From Sphaeroforma arctica JP610 (taxonomy: Eukaryota; Opisthokonta; Ichthyosporea; Ichthyophonida), in the NCBI RefSeq assembly GCF_001186125.1, contig NW_014040553.1, forward strand, positions 218,359 to 245,935: 27,577 bases of DNA, in the 5' to 3' direction. The notes beneath the pieces were generated by a model that worked only from the letters and a program-made list of their open reading frames with translations, did not search any database and was not told the DNA's origin. Shown in pieces: positions 1 to 13,600 of this stretch (position 1 is the stretch's first letter; each line of letters starts with the position of its first letter). A program made the position numbers and the translations under genes.

Positions 1-100
<100 letters not shown>

Positions 101-301
101 CATGAGAATCACACGGCGGAGCAGCGAAGCACATAGCACCACTGTGTCATTTTTCGCAGGCTAGTTTAGATTGAAGACGATATGTCCACCCTTGAATTGC
201 CACCGTCTGATATGAAGTTTTCAGTACGGCTGAAAAGCTGTAAAACGAATTACAATAGATCCAACTACCACTGACTTCGCGATATAGATTGGACTTTAAA
301 C

Positions 302-1649
302 TCAAACCCAAGCTTGCCACCCAGCAAACATGATGCTAAGCAACTTGGGATCTTGCGCCTCCTGCACCACAAGTAAAAATCGAAAAGTTTAAAATAAAAT
401 CAATTCTTAGCATCTGCTGGGAAATGATCATCTATTCACGCTACTACCAATTGGTGAACATTAGTGATGATAAACCCTACTAGCAAGATTTCTCGTCTCT
501 GGATATGCGAATATTTTAAAAGGCATTGAAATAACGTGATTTTTACGTGTTCGGCAAATCAAGCAGGTGTCAAACCCTGCACGGTCTACATCGCAAAATA
601 GACGATGCTTAATCTCCTCATTGCGGAGCACGTACAGCTATGAGGTTATAACTTATCATGAACACAAATCGTAGAAAAAAAACATCGGCATCAACAGCGA
701 AGCTCACAGAGAACAAGTAGCTTACACCCTTGACACCAAACACTTCGTGCTTAAGAGAAAAATGAAACCAAGCTCGAGTTTGCTACCTGAAAATAATTTC
801 ACAATAGCCAGACATTGTACAATCGCCCATCAAGAATCATGCCGCGTACGAGGTTAAATGTAGATTTCGATTTACAGCAAAATATAGAAGAAAAAAACAC
901 CTCACCTTAATAAGGTGATCGACTTGACCTCGTATAGTGTAAGAAATACCCTGCTCCCTTCCGCTCATTTTATCCTGCAGGTTGAATATGAATTTATATA
1001 GTCGTCAGCTACGCACTAGCGGTTAATATATGATGTTAAAGCTCCATTCTAGGATCAGAACGAAAAAACTAAAAGAAATTGAGCTTAGATCGATTTCTAG
1101 CATCTGCAAACTTCAATGAGCAGCACGTCAGCCGCCTCGCGTACGTTCTGATTCAATGTCGCTTTTACAATCGCGCACGATGATATGGCGCCAACGTTCT
1201 GCTAGATAGATGAAATGTACAGAATAGTATAACAGATAGAGACTCGCACAAGGAAGGAGTGACAAAAAAAAAGCCGAAGTATAGGACACGTCCCATGGTT
1301 CTGATTAGCCTTTTACAAGGATCTTTAACTAAGACGTATTTATCAGCACTAGATAATACAGACGAACTCATTCGAAATATACAGCACCTTTGGCATCCCA
1401 AATGGCTACCGCGGTCGTGTAAATGAGTAGCAGAATCGAGTAGTGTATAATAGCACCTAATGGGCGTTCAAAAATAGAATATTCATAGCCATCGCCGAAT
1501 ATGAGCATATTGCCTACCTTCAAACGAAGTAGTATTCGATGTCCTTTGGTAGTATTCCGGGGTTCTTCGCCCTGTTTAGACTTGATCGATTTGGCACTGG
1601 GAGCAACCACAGCGGACTCTTGCGTATTCGATCTTTGCATATTCATAGC
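302..1649 (-). other. ATM: ATM regulatory segment and FATC domain (exons 21-23)
   Basis: Exon 21 (1649-1518) opens AMNMQRS, matching human ALYLQQR just after the kinase, and ends HRILLRLK, matching RVLMRLQ. Exon 22 (1201-1112) encodes 30 residues ending [12 protein letters not shown]. Exon 23 (361-302) encodes 19 residues and the stop: [19 protein letters not shown]. The joined tail aligns with the human FATC end QAIDPKNLSRLFPGWKAWV. FATC is needed for kinase activity and is the region through which TIP60 acts on human ATM. The linker between RLK and the FATC is about seven residues longer than in human; exon 22 could instead start at 1198 (CAG|AAC). Introns 1650-1931, 1202-1517 and 362-1111 hold no other gene; the last has a 17-base palindrome at 902-918. 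Confidence 0.88.
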
Positions 1650-4600
1650 CTGTAGCGAAGTGTGGCATTTGATTTCAATTAGCTGCAAGTGCTAATATGT
1701 GATAGCCTGAAAACTGGTAATCAGACAAAATCGTTAACTTCGATACATTGGCCACAATCATCTCGGGTATTTGAAAGTAGGAGAATGGGAGATTTCAGAT
1801 CTTAGAGTAAAAAAATTGTGCTACTAGTGTCTGCCTCAAGTTACAATTCTGGACATTTGCTATAACAATAAAATTCCACTCCGACTACTGGTATATACGA
1901 GCATACTGGAGAATGATGACTTGATGCATACCTTGGTCGTATCCAAAGACCAAGTGTGTAGCGGATCGTGTATGAATACATCCAAAATGGTCAACAGGAG
2001 CGCCTGGTTTTCGCGAATTACGCCCATCACATGCTCGCAGCAGCGTCGGAACACGCCCTCGACACCTTGAATGCCCATCCCGTCTATTAAGTCTCTCGTG
2101 AGTCTGAACGGAACAAGTTCAGGCATAGGCAATTGTTTGCCTTGCTCAAAGCCGATCCCCAGATCTATGTGTATCAGTTGAGCCGTCTGCGTGACATATT
2201 TGAGGGGTTTGTTAATATAAAAATATGTTTCAGTGATGTGATCTGCATCGATGGAAAAATAGCACCAAACACCCTGCAGGTCCACCGGACACGTTAGTAG
2301 ATTATCAACTAACGAAATCAATTTTAGCTTCGCCATTGTATAAATATCTCCCGTGCAGCCTTTCAAAGCAAGCACCCTGCTAATATGGCGGAGTGTCCCA
2401 GCAACATACAAAGAGAAAGTGCAAGAAAAGTCGGTACTCTCCATAGTTTCAAGGAATGGGGGCGAACTAAGCGCAACAACGCATGGCGTGAACTACGAGA
2501 AAATACAAGAACATTGAACAGCTTTTAATTTGAGACTACGATGACGGATACTGATTTACCACATACGCACTACACGTTATTATATATAACATTTGAATAT
2601 CTGTTGATTACTGCAAGTCATTGTGAACATTTTATAACATAAATTAAAGTACTGCCTCATTGTGTACACACGTGGCACAGTCGACATTTTGCACATTATT
2701 GTACGTAGATTCCACCTGGCGTCATCACAGAATATTTATGTAGACCATACACGAAACTCATGTATCACTCAATAGAACACCATCATTATGAAAAACCAGC
2801 AACGTCCAAGCAAGATAAGGGTATACATTTAGATCCCTTATCCTTCTCAACATACCTTCAGATCTATGAGGATGTTGCTCGGATGCCTATCGCCCAGACC
2901 TAGAATGTAACCAATTATCGAGCTAGCGGCTATACTGCGCGTGTACTGCAGTCGCTTATCAAACCAGTCCATCGGGTCCGGGAATTTCTCAAGGAAGAAA
3001 CACCGGAACACTGGATGAAAGTTCTTACAGCACTCTTCAAACGTGTTTAGCTTGATGCGGTCGTCGCTGTCAGACACCTTAGACATCTTTTCGCGCACCG
3101 ATCGTGTGTGCCAATCCTGTGGTCGTACACGTTGATGCGCACCTATGGGTAAAAATCATATAATCGAATTGAGAATAGGCATGTAGCGCGTAATTTTCAA
3201 CCAGATACAACTTATGGGTACATGTACAATTCATACGGCCCGTTTGAGAACAGATATGCAACATTGCTTGTACAATCACATACAATCGCAGTGCGTAGGT
3301 GTGTGGGTGTGCTTGGGGAGGGGGTTGAATGTGGCTTCGCAACACGGTAGACCTTCACCATTACCTTTTATCCACCAAGCTTCTATCGGTCTTCTGGATA
3401 CCCGGTTCAGGCATCTCATACTGTCACGCTAGGCGCAATTTACAGCACTAATACAGTATCAGGCCTTCATATGAAAATTTTCGGGTCGAGTGCTTCGGTT
3501 ACAACAAACAGGCACACTTCACAATACTTTAGAATATTCAAATCGCAAAGGAACGAATATGCACGATCCATTTCGTAAGGCCGAGAGTACGAATGCGTAC
3601 GCCCATAATCAACAAAAATATCAAGTAACCACTGGCGGTCCGGAGCACTTGCCATTACAACGTACCGTTGTTAGCGTTCCGGCCAGATCCAACCAAGTAT
3701 TCACTCAGTGGTGTAGTCTGCATCGCCCATTCAAGAACGCCTGTTTGCGGTGACAGCGGAACCACGTTGTACGTTCGCACAATCAGATTGCGCTTCTTAG
3801 TATCGCTATTTTTCACCATAAGTTTGTTCACCATGCGAAAGACTTGTTGCATAACTGCATCCTGCGAGTGCATGACAGAATATATGGATTTAATTTACAA
3901 ACAGTGACCACCATTTGAGCCACATACAGGATGCAAAATCAACTTAAACGGTATAGGTTTTGCAGTGGCGTACACTATCAAGACATGCAGCGTTACAAAC
4001 AAAAACAAGCTCTTGAAGCACACATATACTAGAACCGTGATATAATCGCTGGACTATTCGCCGGCATAGCACTCCAGAATACAATAGCGAACCATGTCAC
4101 AGTGGGCAGCATCGGAAGTTAAATTGTTTCCATACGTTCAAAACATTCATATGACTATTCACAAGTGTACTTGTATAGTCGCACGCAGCTTATATGTAAA
4201 CTCCCGTTCACACTCAAAGATATCATGATAGTATAGACAAGACTATTGCAGAAATGATATGTACCTGTCTAAGATCATCAAGATCCTTCACTAACTGTTT
4301 GTACTTCACACCGTCACTGCCCAGGCAATCGATTTGCTTTGGCTTGTGCAAGCCCCCAACGAGGTTGTATCGTTTGGAAAAACTGTGAATACGAATTATA
4401 TCCTTGTACACAGCCATGGGGTCGACTGGCGGTGGGCAAGTAGTGATGGGTATCCTCAATTGCTGTATGTGCATGTTCGAAGCGTGTCGATCAATTGACT
4501 GGCATTCAATCAAACAGTCTTACAAAAACAACGGTGTAGATAAAACTACGAAAAAAATACAATAAGCCCGGCGCTAGTAGCGTGATAAAGACATGACAGC

Positions 4601-7600
4601 AGTATTGATTTAGCTATACTAGTATCGTTCATTCGGTTTGGACCACCAATGTAGGTATCTGAATGAACAACTGCACGACACTGTGAAAAATAGCATAGGT
4701 GTCCATCCTATTCAATAATGCCCAATGCAAACAAACATGTCGACAAGAGAGTCAGGCGAATATAGCGACAGCGGATCAGGCACTGACAACAAATAGGACG
4801 CACGCACGAACTAACAGTGGTTATACATGATCATATTATATTAATAAGTGTTCTCATGCGTTATTGCTACAGCCAGTAATTCACAAACTCAGAATCGAAA
4901 ATGGCGTCATATTAACGAGTGAGCGTTTGAGCGAACATACCTTCACTTGCATGATGGGATCGTTTTCTGACAAAGTGTCGAAGCCCATTGTTGTTGCCTG
5001 AATGGAATAGGGAAGAAAATCCCTGTCTTCTGAATAAACGTCGCTCATTTTCGAAAACCAATTAGAACAGTTAACAGTTCGTAAGCATACTATTGAACAG
5101 ATAGCATACGAGACTATGGATAGCATTTATACCGATTTTAGAGGTATATACAGTTCGCTCCGGGCCGGCACGTGGATTTATCGTCAGTACAATCGCATCG
5201 AAAATCTATATTAACATAAACTTATATTTGTAAATGCTACACCAAAAAGTCAACTTATATTTAGTGATGCCAAGCACATTATTATAGTTGGATAAGATTT
5301 AATCTAATTAGAATAAAAGTGTCAGGTTCACCAAAACACTCACCGTCTTTGGCACGTGAACCTTAGCCAGGGCATGGTACGCGTTGCTCAGGGATAAGGT
5401 GTCCTGCACTATATGACTGATTTTGCTCTCCTTCCCAAGTTCATGCAGCATTTTCTTGGCAGCGTTTACCTAAACAGGAAGTAATGATAGAAATCGTCAG
5501 ATTGAATTTGTGCGCCGACGGATCGCGCGGGTATCGGTGAACTTGTATATAGCCGGTATATACGAGACATAATATTGCACAATCAGAATATACACATGTG
5601 TACTCCAAGTTAACTGCATAATACAATACGCACACGAACAAGTGAAGTATATACTAATTTTGTGAAAGCAAGCAGGAACGATCATCTGGGAAATCAATCT
5701 AGAATCTCAAAGGTGACTACGAAACCATGACTCAAAAAAATTACACCGGCTAGGCGATAAATACAACCCAAATGAAATACCCGTGTGTCCTATGGCAGCA
5801 CTACACACGTGGTCGCCAGAGCTTCTAGTGTTGTGTGACGGACTGTACTATTCTCGAAAGCAAGGTGTCGATAATCCAAAATCGAGCCGGACCCCGTATA
5901 CTCTTAAACACATGAGGGTACGAGATCTCCAATTCAAAGCCGCAGATGATAAGGTATGATTATAAAGGAGCTCGTTCAATGATATACGCGGTCTATATAC
6001 TTTAAAGTACAGTTGCGGTTCAAACCTTATCCATGGATGAATTCACGTCTGAATTTTTCAAAGCGTAGATGACAGTCAACCCGTGAAACGGATGTTCGGC
6101 GCATAGCTGTAAAAGTTAAGAAGTCGTGGTGTAGTAAGCTTTGAGTAGCCTACAGCAACAACTCACGTGTGCACCAGAAGACAGAAGAAAATAATTGTAT
6201 ACAATAAGGATGATAGTAGGCTATATATATAATTTTTTTGAATCGATTGCTAATACACAACAACGTACAACAGTCGTCGATTTACACCTAAATTTCAAAC
6301 AAACAACATACTCTATATACCAGCTGATACAGAATGGATGCAAAAGCCACACTTTTGGGATTATTCAGGTCGTCACTCCAGTCTAGTCGGGCCGCCAGCT
6401 GGTAGATGAGCGGAATAAACTTGAAGGAAGGTATTTTCCGTAGATCCTTGCGCATAAGACTGGAATGAAAGGAAGAAAATACCGCAAGTTATGATCAATT
6501 TCGCATTTCGCATATCGTATAGCACACGGGAATGTGTATATGATAAATGTGGCTGATAAGAGCATTGTACGGCATATGTGCATTGTGCGCTTCGTCCTCC
6601 ATGAAATTTCAGAGATCAAATATCAACATAAAAATTCCATCTGCATTGTAAATTTTCTAGCTGTTTTGCGCTCAAGTATGTTCGTTTCGCTAAACGAGCG
6701 TAAAACTGAGTTGTACCACATATTAACGTATACGACGACACATTCGTTTCATTTTGGGCCGTATACAGTGACTAAGCGCGCACATTAGTCGAGTAAAACA
6801 ATTGACAACATGAAATGGTCAGACAAATCGCTAACAGTCATTCACCTGTTCGCCAACGTGTAGAGTTTCGACAGAGACAATTTATTTTGATCGATCGAAA
6901 ACCAGATTGACATCAGCCTGAAAACAGCGATATCGTACTTTCCACTGATTTCGAGGCAACGCTGTGGCAATTGTGGAATGAAGCAAAATGCGACTGTCAG
7001 GGAGCTATCGCGATGTATCAGTTTTACAGCTGGTGCATCCGCACGTTGTAATATTTCGTAACATATGCTCGGTCGATGGGCTGATCAGTTGGGAAGACAC
7101 CAATTGAGAGGAGTATAGCTCAAGTCAAAACGCTGCGACTTTTGTAGAGCACTTGAAGAGTGCTCAAAACCTCATATGCAACGCATCATTATGGTCTATA
7201 TTGTCAGATTTCAACGGGTAGTTAATATTAGCAAATCCAAAAATAAATAAATAAATCCGAGGACACGTGGGCATGCACAGAATCGACAGACAGTTCACTG
7301 TTGACCTGAAAGCTCATTTGCAATCAGCAAATCTCTCGATGTCTCAATATCAGATCCACCTGATGGCAATCTGAGAGGATTCTTGGCTGCTTGCGGTCTT
7401 ATGTGTCCCGTTGCTGACAGACATACAGAAATAATAAGGGCCACAGCTGCTTCAACCATGTATTAATTCACAAACGAACCAGAGCAAACGAATAGGGCCG
7501 AACGAAGAAGTGAAAAGCATACCATGTAATTCTGCAGGGTCACACCTAAGAAGTTGTTCAGATTTGTTTCCACCTTTTTAGCTGTACCAGCATCATAGTT

Positions 7601-10600
7601 CAACTACAAGGAGAAAAAAAGTGATAACTTATGGCATGAACTCTATTCGGCATTTAGGAGTAATGGTTGGGCTAAAATAGGCGATGCGTTGTGCGAGCGC
7701 AACGCTTCGCCCTTGAGAAACTTGTTATCACAAAAATGGGGATGGTGTTTACGGCCTGTATTTTGTATGCTTATACCAGAAAATCGACTTCCAACCGCAC
7801 AGATAAGAAATGCATACGATGCTATCACATTGAGAGGGTATAGGTGGTACATGGTTGCACCTTGCCAACTGCGTGCATAGCAAGGGAAACTGAAAGCCAG
7901 TGACGAGGTGCAGGGTTGGGCTTCCTGTATGCACAAAGACTATATGATAAGACTGGTGAGGAATACCAGAATCCGGAGTGCCCACAACCACTGGTACGGT
8001 CTTACCTCTCTGCTTCGCAGATTCATCTCACGAGTTAATAGTACTCGTTCATCGTGTACAACATCCAGACGATTTTTGTACTCAATGTCGACGGGCTTGG
8101 TGAATTTGTGACTCCAATCCGTCTGTTCTCGTCTGTGATCAGTATAGACCTTCTTGCTCAAATCAATTTTCAGCTTCCTGCCCAAGTCTTTATATTCGGC
8201 GGTCACAACATTCAGGCGCTCCTTCATTAGGGTCAGATTCTGCAACAGGTGGATTGATAAGTAAATATGACGTGATAGCAAACTCTGCAGCCAGCGTGCG
8301 CGATCGACACGAGGTACACTCGAAGGTATGTCGTCAAAGCCATTTGCAATGCCCAACGCCGAGTGATCACAACAAAATGTGGATTGTGCGTAGTCCGCAA
8401 TATACGTATTACAATGACGCCGAAAGAAAGACTTCGAGAAAGAGCTGTAGAAGTTCATCGTAAAAGGAATACAAATCATCTACAGGGAAGATAAAAAGGC
8501 GGCAAAAATAATTTATGTGCACATACATGAATCTGACGAGAAGAATCTTCTATATATATGTTCGTATACATATGTTTCGACAATTATCACCTACATTGAT
8601 TACATCTTGTAACAACATACCTGCTTCATGGACACTTTAACCTGCTGGGTCTCCTTCCACTCCGGAGACGCCAGCATATCAATTATGGACTGATAGTGCC
8701 CGTCCGCATATGTGGCGAGTGTGTGGTACGCCTCAGCCAAGGATTCCGGTTCACATACGGGTTCATACTCTGCAATGCACCGCTGCATCTCAGTGATCTG
8801 CGCCTCTGGCCCATCGGCCTGGAAGATGCTTTTCCACTTGCACTCCAGCAACGCAACCTTTGCGGTTAGTTGATCAAGTGCCACGAGGTCTCCATTCTCC
8901 GAATCAAGGGGTTGATGGTGATGTGATACCTGAATACATTTTGAGGTAAGCTTATCGTTTAGAACATATTTGTAAATAAAGTAATAGATTAATTGCTTCC
9001 CATCATCGCTAATAACACCATTAGATCCACTGAAGGTATGCTACAAATGCTAAAAATTCGAAACTGAAATACAATTTGCTTTGCCCCAGCCCATCACTTT
9101 ACACCTCTTTCCAGATGAATCGCTGATTATTGAATTCAGAACTCCTACTATTTTAAACTTCTTCAATACGATATGAAACCACTCACATCGGTACGATCCT
9201 TAGACAGGCGAGCTCTCATAGTATGTAGCCACGACAGTGCAGTTTCCCACTGCTCCTCTTTCCGACTGGCTTCGGCCGATTGTAGCATCCACAGAGAGAA
9301 CTCAGACGCTGTGTTGCCGACGGTTGTCGTACTAATATTGTGCCGGTTAGCATTGGATGAGTCCTGCAGGGAACGGACTGGGAGCTGGACATCGACACTC
9401 AGTCTACGCATCTCTAATATGAGTTGTCTGGCAAGATGCAATCGGTCAGCGTTGCTCGCCAGATTGGAATATTCGCTGAGATGGACTAATTGCAATCGTC
9501 TGGCGGTTGTGCTGGGCGACAATACTAAATGCGATGGGGAATAAGCCTTTAGTTCAATTGGTGTTTAAACAGACTAGTTTATATGAAGTAAAATAATCGA
9601 GATCAAACTGCATCGGTAGGAAAACTGTGACCAAAATCGAGCCATCCGAAAGGAACTGACTAGTACACACGCGCTACAGCAACTCTACTGTCTCTCAAAG
9701 CCACTATGCGGTGCAATCAAGGAGTCTTCCGTCAATCGAGATGCGTGCTACCGAGAATAAATCAATTTAGAAGGGACGTAAAATAATATCGCGCAGTGTA
9801 TATCCGAACAAAATTCACACCAACCATCAAAAGAGCTGTCTTCAATAGTCACCGCATCAACATCCGATAAAGGGTCTGACATTGCCAAGTAAGCACTTCT
9901 CATACCGGAAGTCCCAAACTCACTCCGCACCCGCAAGATGCCCAGGAGCACTTGTCGGACAGCCAACACAGGCTCAGTAAATGCAAAGTCATTCATGCGC
10001 CAGCAATTCAACCTTTTGTTCCACATTTTCACCATACTGTCCACATTGGCAGCTGTCCGGGTGACTACAGTGCGTTGAATAGACGCTTTTGATGGACTGG
10101 ATAGACTTGATAAGCTCCCAATACTACTTGTAGCACGCAAAAGGGCATGCGCCTCATTCATCTCGTTCAGACTGCTAAGCCATGCCAGGGCACTATACGT
10201 GCCTGCCATATTCTCGTGATTCGCTTGGCCTAGTTTCTGCACGACCATGAGGTGTAATTGCCGTGCCGCGCTGGAGAACACACTAGCATTGTTGTCTGCC
10301 AGACCCTTCAAACATACAAATGTGAGTTGCTGCAACACTTCTCTGGACTTCTGTTGACCCGTAACAAGGTCATCTACGTCCATCGAGGATGCATCTGTGA
10401 GCCGCGTTAGGGGATGTGAACGAGGAGTAGGGGATAAGGAGAAACTTGCATCCCATTGACCTAGGCGCCAGGCAGCTTCGTACTGGTACTCGGCTATCTC
10501 GCTCTCCAGTTCCGGGTGCTTGGCCACAAGGCCGGCGGCGTAGTATTCCAGCACATGCGCATAGCCCATATTCTGCATGGCCGCCAAGATAGGGTTATGA

Positions 10601-13600
10601 CCAACCCTTTTCCTCTCCATTCTATCTGTACCTAAACCCCCGTGCATATCGCGCAATCGAGCTCGCTGGTCGCTGAGAACCAGATCAGATGTCGAGAATG
10701 TGCCCAGGTAGTCTCGTTGGTGATCTTGGGCCAGCATACGTGTCGTGTAGCTGAGACAGAAATTGGCACCTGTCAGGCTATCAGGTTCATTGATTGCGCT
10801 GTAGATGTGAAGGAACAAACGCTTGTGGTCGGGGAGATCCTTGTCCACGACGGCCATGGCGTCGAACGTTGCGCTGTGTGTGGGGTTGTTGGTGATGCCA
10901 CACCATAACTCGAGATACAGAAGGGCAGACAGATAAGAGCCAGCATTGTACGCAGCAAAGGCGACCTGTGTGGAAAATGTTGAATACAAGATAAAAATGG
11001 GTTAGGAGTAACATATAGTCGCGAAGAGTACAATTCTGTCATGCACCAGAAGAACCAAGGGTATCGTTACAATCACTGGTGTATATTACTGTAAACAAAA
11101 TTACACGACTGATAACAGTTTGCAGCAAATGTATGTCTCATGTAATTTGTACAATGGAGAACCGCTAGGCACATCCAGAAATGCTTGTTGCCAATCTCAC
11201 ACCTACTTTCTTATAGTCGATGTCGAGTGCCACTTCGTGCTTATCAACATTCATAACACTGCCGAGGCTTGCACGAGACAAGTTTCGCTTGGATCTCGAA
11301 GTCTTTCCACTCCCCTTCCGGCCAGTCAACGATGCAGCTGCACTAGACATAGATAACTCCCAATACGACACATCACACCCACTCCCGTACACAGTCCTAC
11401 CCCCTATCGGGAGACTGACACGGCGCAGGTGGTCAAGCGCGGATAATATGGCACGCACAGCCTTCTTCTCGTCGGCCGTGTGCTCTACTTTGGATGCGGC
11501 AAGTTTGAAGAAGGCACGGAAACCATCGGACAATTGGCGATACATGTCTGGCGAGTTAAGCACACGACTACCGCTGGGCGACGGGGATTCTTTGAGCAGA
11601 GAGTAGATCAGCTCTGGCAGCAGAAATTCGCAGAAGTCGTATTTGTACGGACAGACAAAGTAGCACGACAGCAGACTCTTATCCACGACACCAAAATTTA
11701 GGATCAGCGAGCAGCAGATACTTTGTATCCATACAACGTAGTCGACTCTAGCTTTTCGTGATTTTTGATCTTGTTGAGGGTTGCTATCTTGGAACACGCG
11801 CGTCCACATGGATATATCATGTGGCAGAAACATAAGAGAGGAGAGCAGCTTGCGGACACCCACATGCCGTGAATTGGGTGTCAAAGTCTCGACCGTTGAC
11901 CCGCGGATCTCATCTAAGTACTTGTACAGTCGTGCGTACTTCTGCATTCGCCGGTTAGTGAATAGCCTGGTCTGGAACGGTGCCAAGTATTTGGCTATGT
12001 GGCTTTCATCCTCTGTATTCTCCAGACTCTCTATCTCCCGCACAGCAGTCTGTATCTCTGGCAGTTCCAGCAAACAGAACAAACTCTTCTGCGCTGCCTC
12101 CACCACCAAAGAGTTTGGATCCGCGATGAACTCCGTAAGTTTCGCGAGAAGAGTCAAGGACCGAACTTCCTTCAGCTTAGCGATGGACTCCTTCGACTGC
12201 TCAGCCACCAGTCCACTCGAAGTCTGTTCTCCACTCACTTCATCTATGTCCTGCGTACTCTTACGGGACGCAGACCTTTGCTTCACTGCGCGACTGGCGT
12301 TCCGCGAACTCAGCGTGTTCTGCTGCAAATCGGATATCGCTCGAGCAAGTTTGCTCCCCTCGCTATGTTCACCTAGCAACCGGCTCTCTCTAAATGCCTG
12401 CACACGTAGGTCGATACAGCCCACCTCACCCAAACAACTGCCCGCTGCCAGTTGCACGTCTGGAGGAACCTCAGGCCGGCACATCGTAATCAGAGAGCTC
12501 ACTAGATCAGCAAGTAGAACCGTTACATTATCATCGTCCTCAGTAGCCGCGAGAATGTTCAGCTTATCACGCCTTTCCCGCAGCTGTTGTGTCAAGTGCT
12601 TGATGCCTGCCAGGCGCGACCCGGCATCGAGTGTGCGACCGTTATCAATAAAGCGCCGAATCTCTTGCTTGAGACTGAGCTTGCCGTAAGCTCTGCGCAG
12701 GGTCTTGTTCGCGGCGACGAAGTGTGTGCACTCAGGCAAAGGCTCCGTTCGCTGTAGGTGCGTGTAGTACAGTGTGTTCGTCTCTATACTCTTATCCACG
12801 AGCAACTGTTTGATCAAATTCGTAGCCTTTTCTGTAGTTCTTGATGCAACGGCGACTCTCGTACTACCCGAACTGGTAGTATCGGCGTTCGCACACATAG
12901 ATATGTTATCAACATCCGAATCTGCACTACCAGGCAGTTTACAATTCACGGCACCGTACGGATGGCTTATGCGCAGAAGAGCGGATAGGACCAGAGACAG
13001 CAGCCGGCCAGCCTCGTCTGGACTGTGTTCTAAACCAAATGCACATGTATTCGCCAGCATGTCGATACACTCCTGAACAATAAATGTAAATACATGAGGC
13101 GGATGTCCATTTGACGGATTTTTCTAGGAATTTATGACATCTGAATAAACCAGACACACTTACAAAATGACTTCAGTTCGGTATCATGGCAACACATCTA
13201 CACACCTCTCTAAAGATGAACTCATCTATTTGAAGGCACGACAGCTGTATGCTCACGGCCGATCGGTAAACTAAATTGTTACCCAACAACGAGCCGATCC
13301 AATTTAAATATAACGAGAGTGCGGACAGCAGGCGACGGCGCTGCAGAAATATAAGTTGTTAACGAGTCATAAAATGTATAGAGAGTCCCTTTCGAAGTAA
13401 TAAAATGTTAGGTATTTCATTGGGCGAGCCATTAGGACATTCGAAATTACGATAGGATAAGGGTACGTCTATGTCTCTGCAAAAAACTTACTGTGGGTGG
13501 GTAATTGCACTCCGCCAGCTTCTTTCCAAGCTTCATCAGCACGACAGCGGCCACACCTGGAGAGCTGCGCACAGACTCTGCCTTTATATCACCCGCGCCG

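Noticed and set aside
3467-3655. 62-codon minus-strand frame considered as an ATM exon
   Set aside because: None of the three frames matches the kinase domain, and joining 3666 to 3142 directly restores the conserved GAHxRxRP segment.
7275-7465. Minus-strand open stretch in intron 11 considered as an ATM exon ([13 protein letters not shown])
   Set aside because: Exon 11 ends NYM and exon 12 begins [10 protein letters not shown], which align together to human NYINCLLSGEEHD with no room for an insert.
9173-9544. 123-codon plus-strand open frame
   Set aside because: Antisense to ATM exon 8, where the minus strand encodes conserved FAT-domain sequence.
11781-12689. 302-codon plus-strand open frame
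   Set aside because: It is antisense to ATM exon 6, whose minus-strand product aligns with ATM. Its Ser/Arg-rich composition is typical of a shadow frame.
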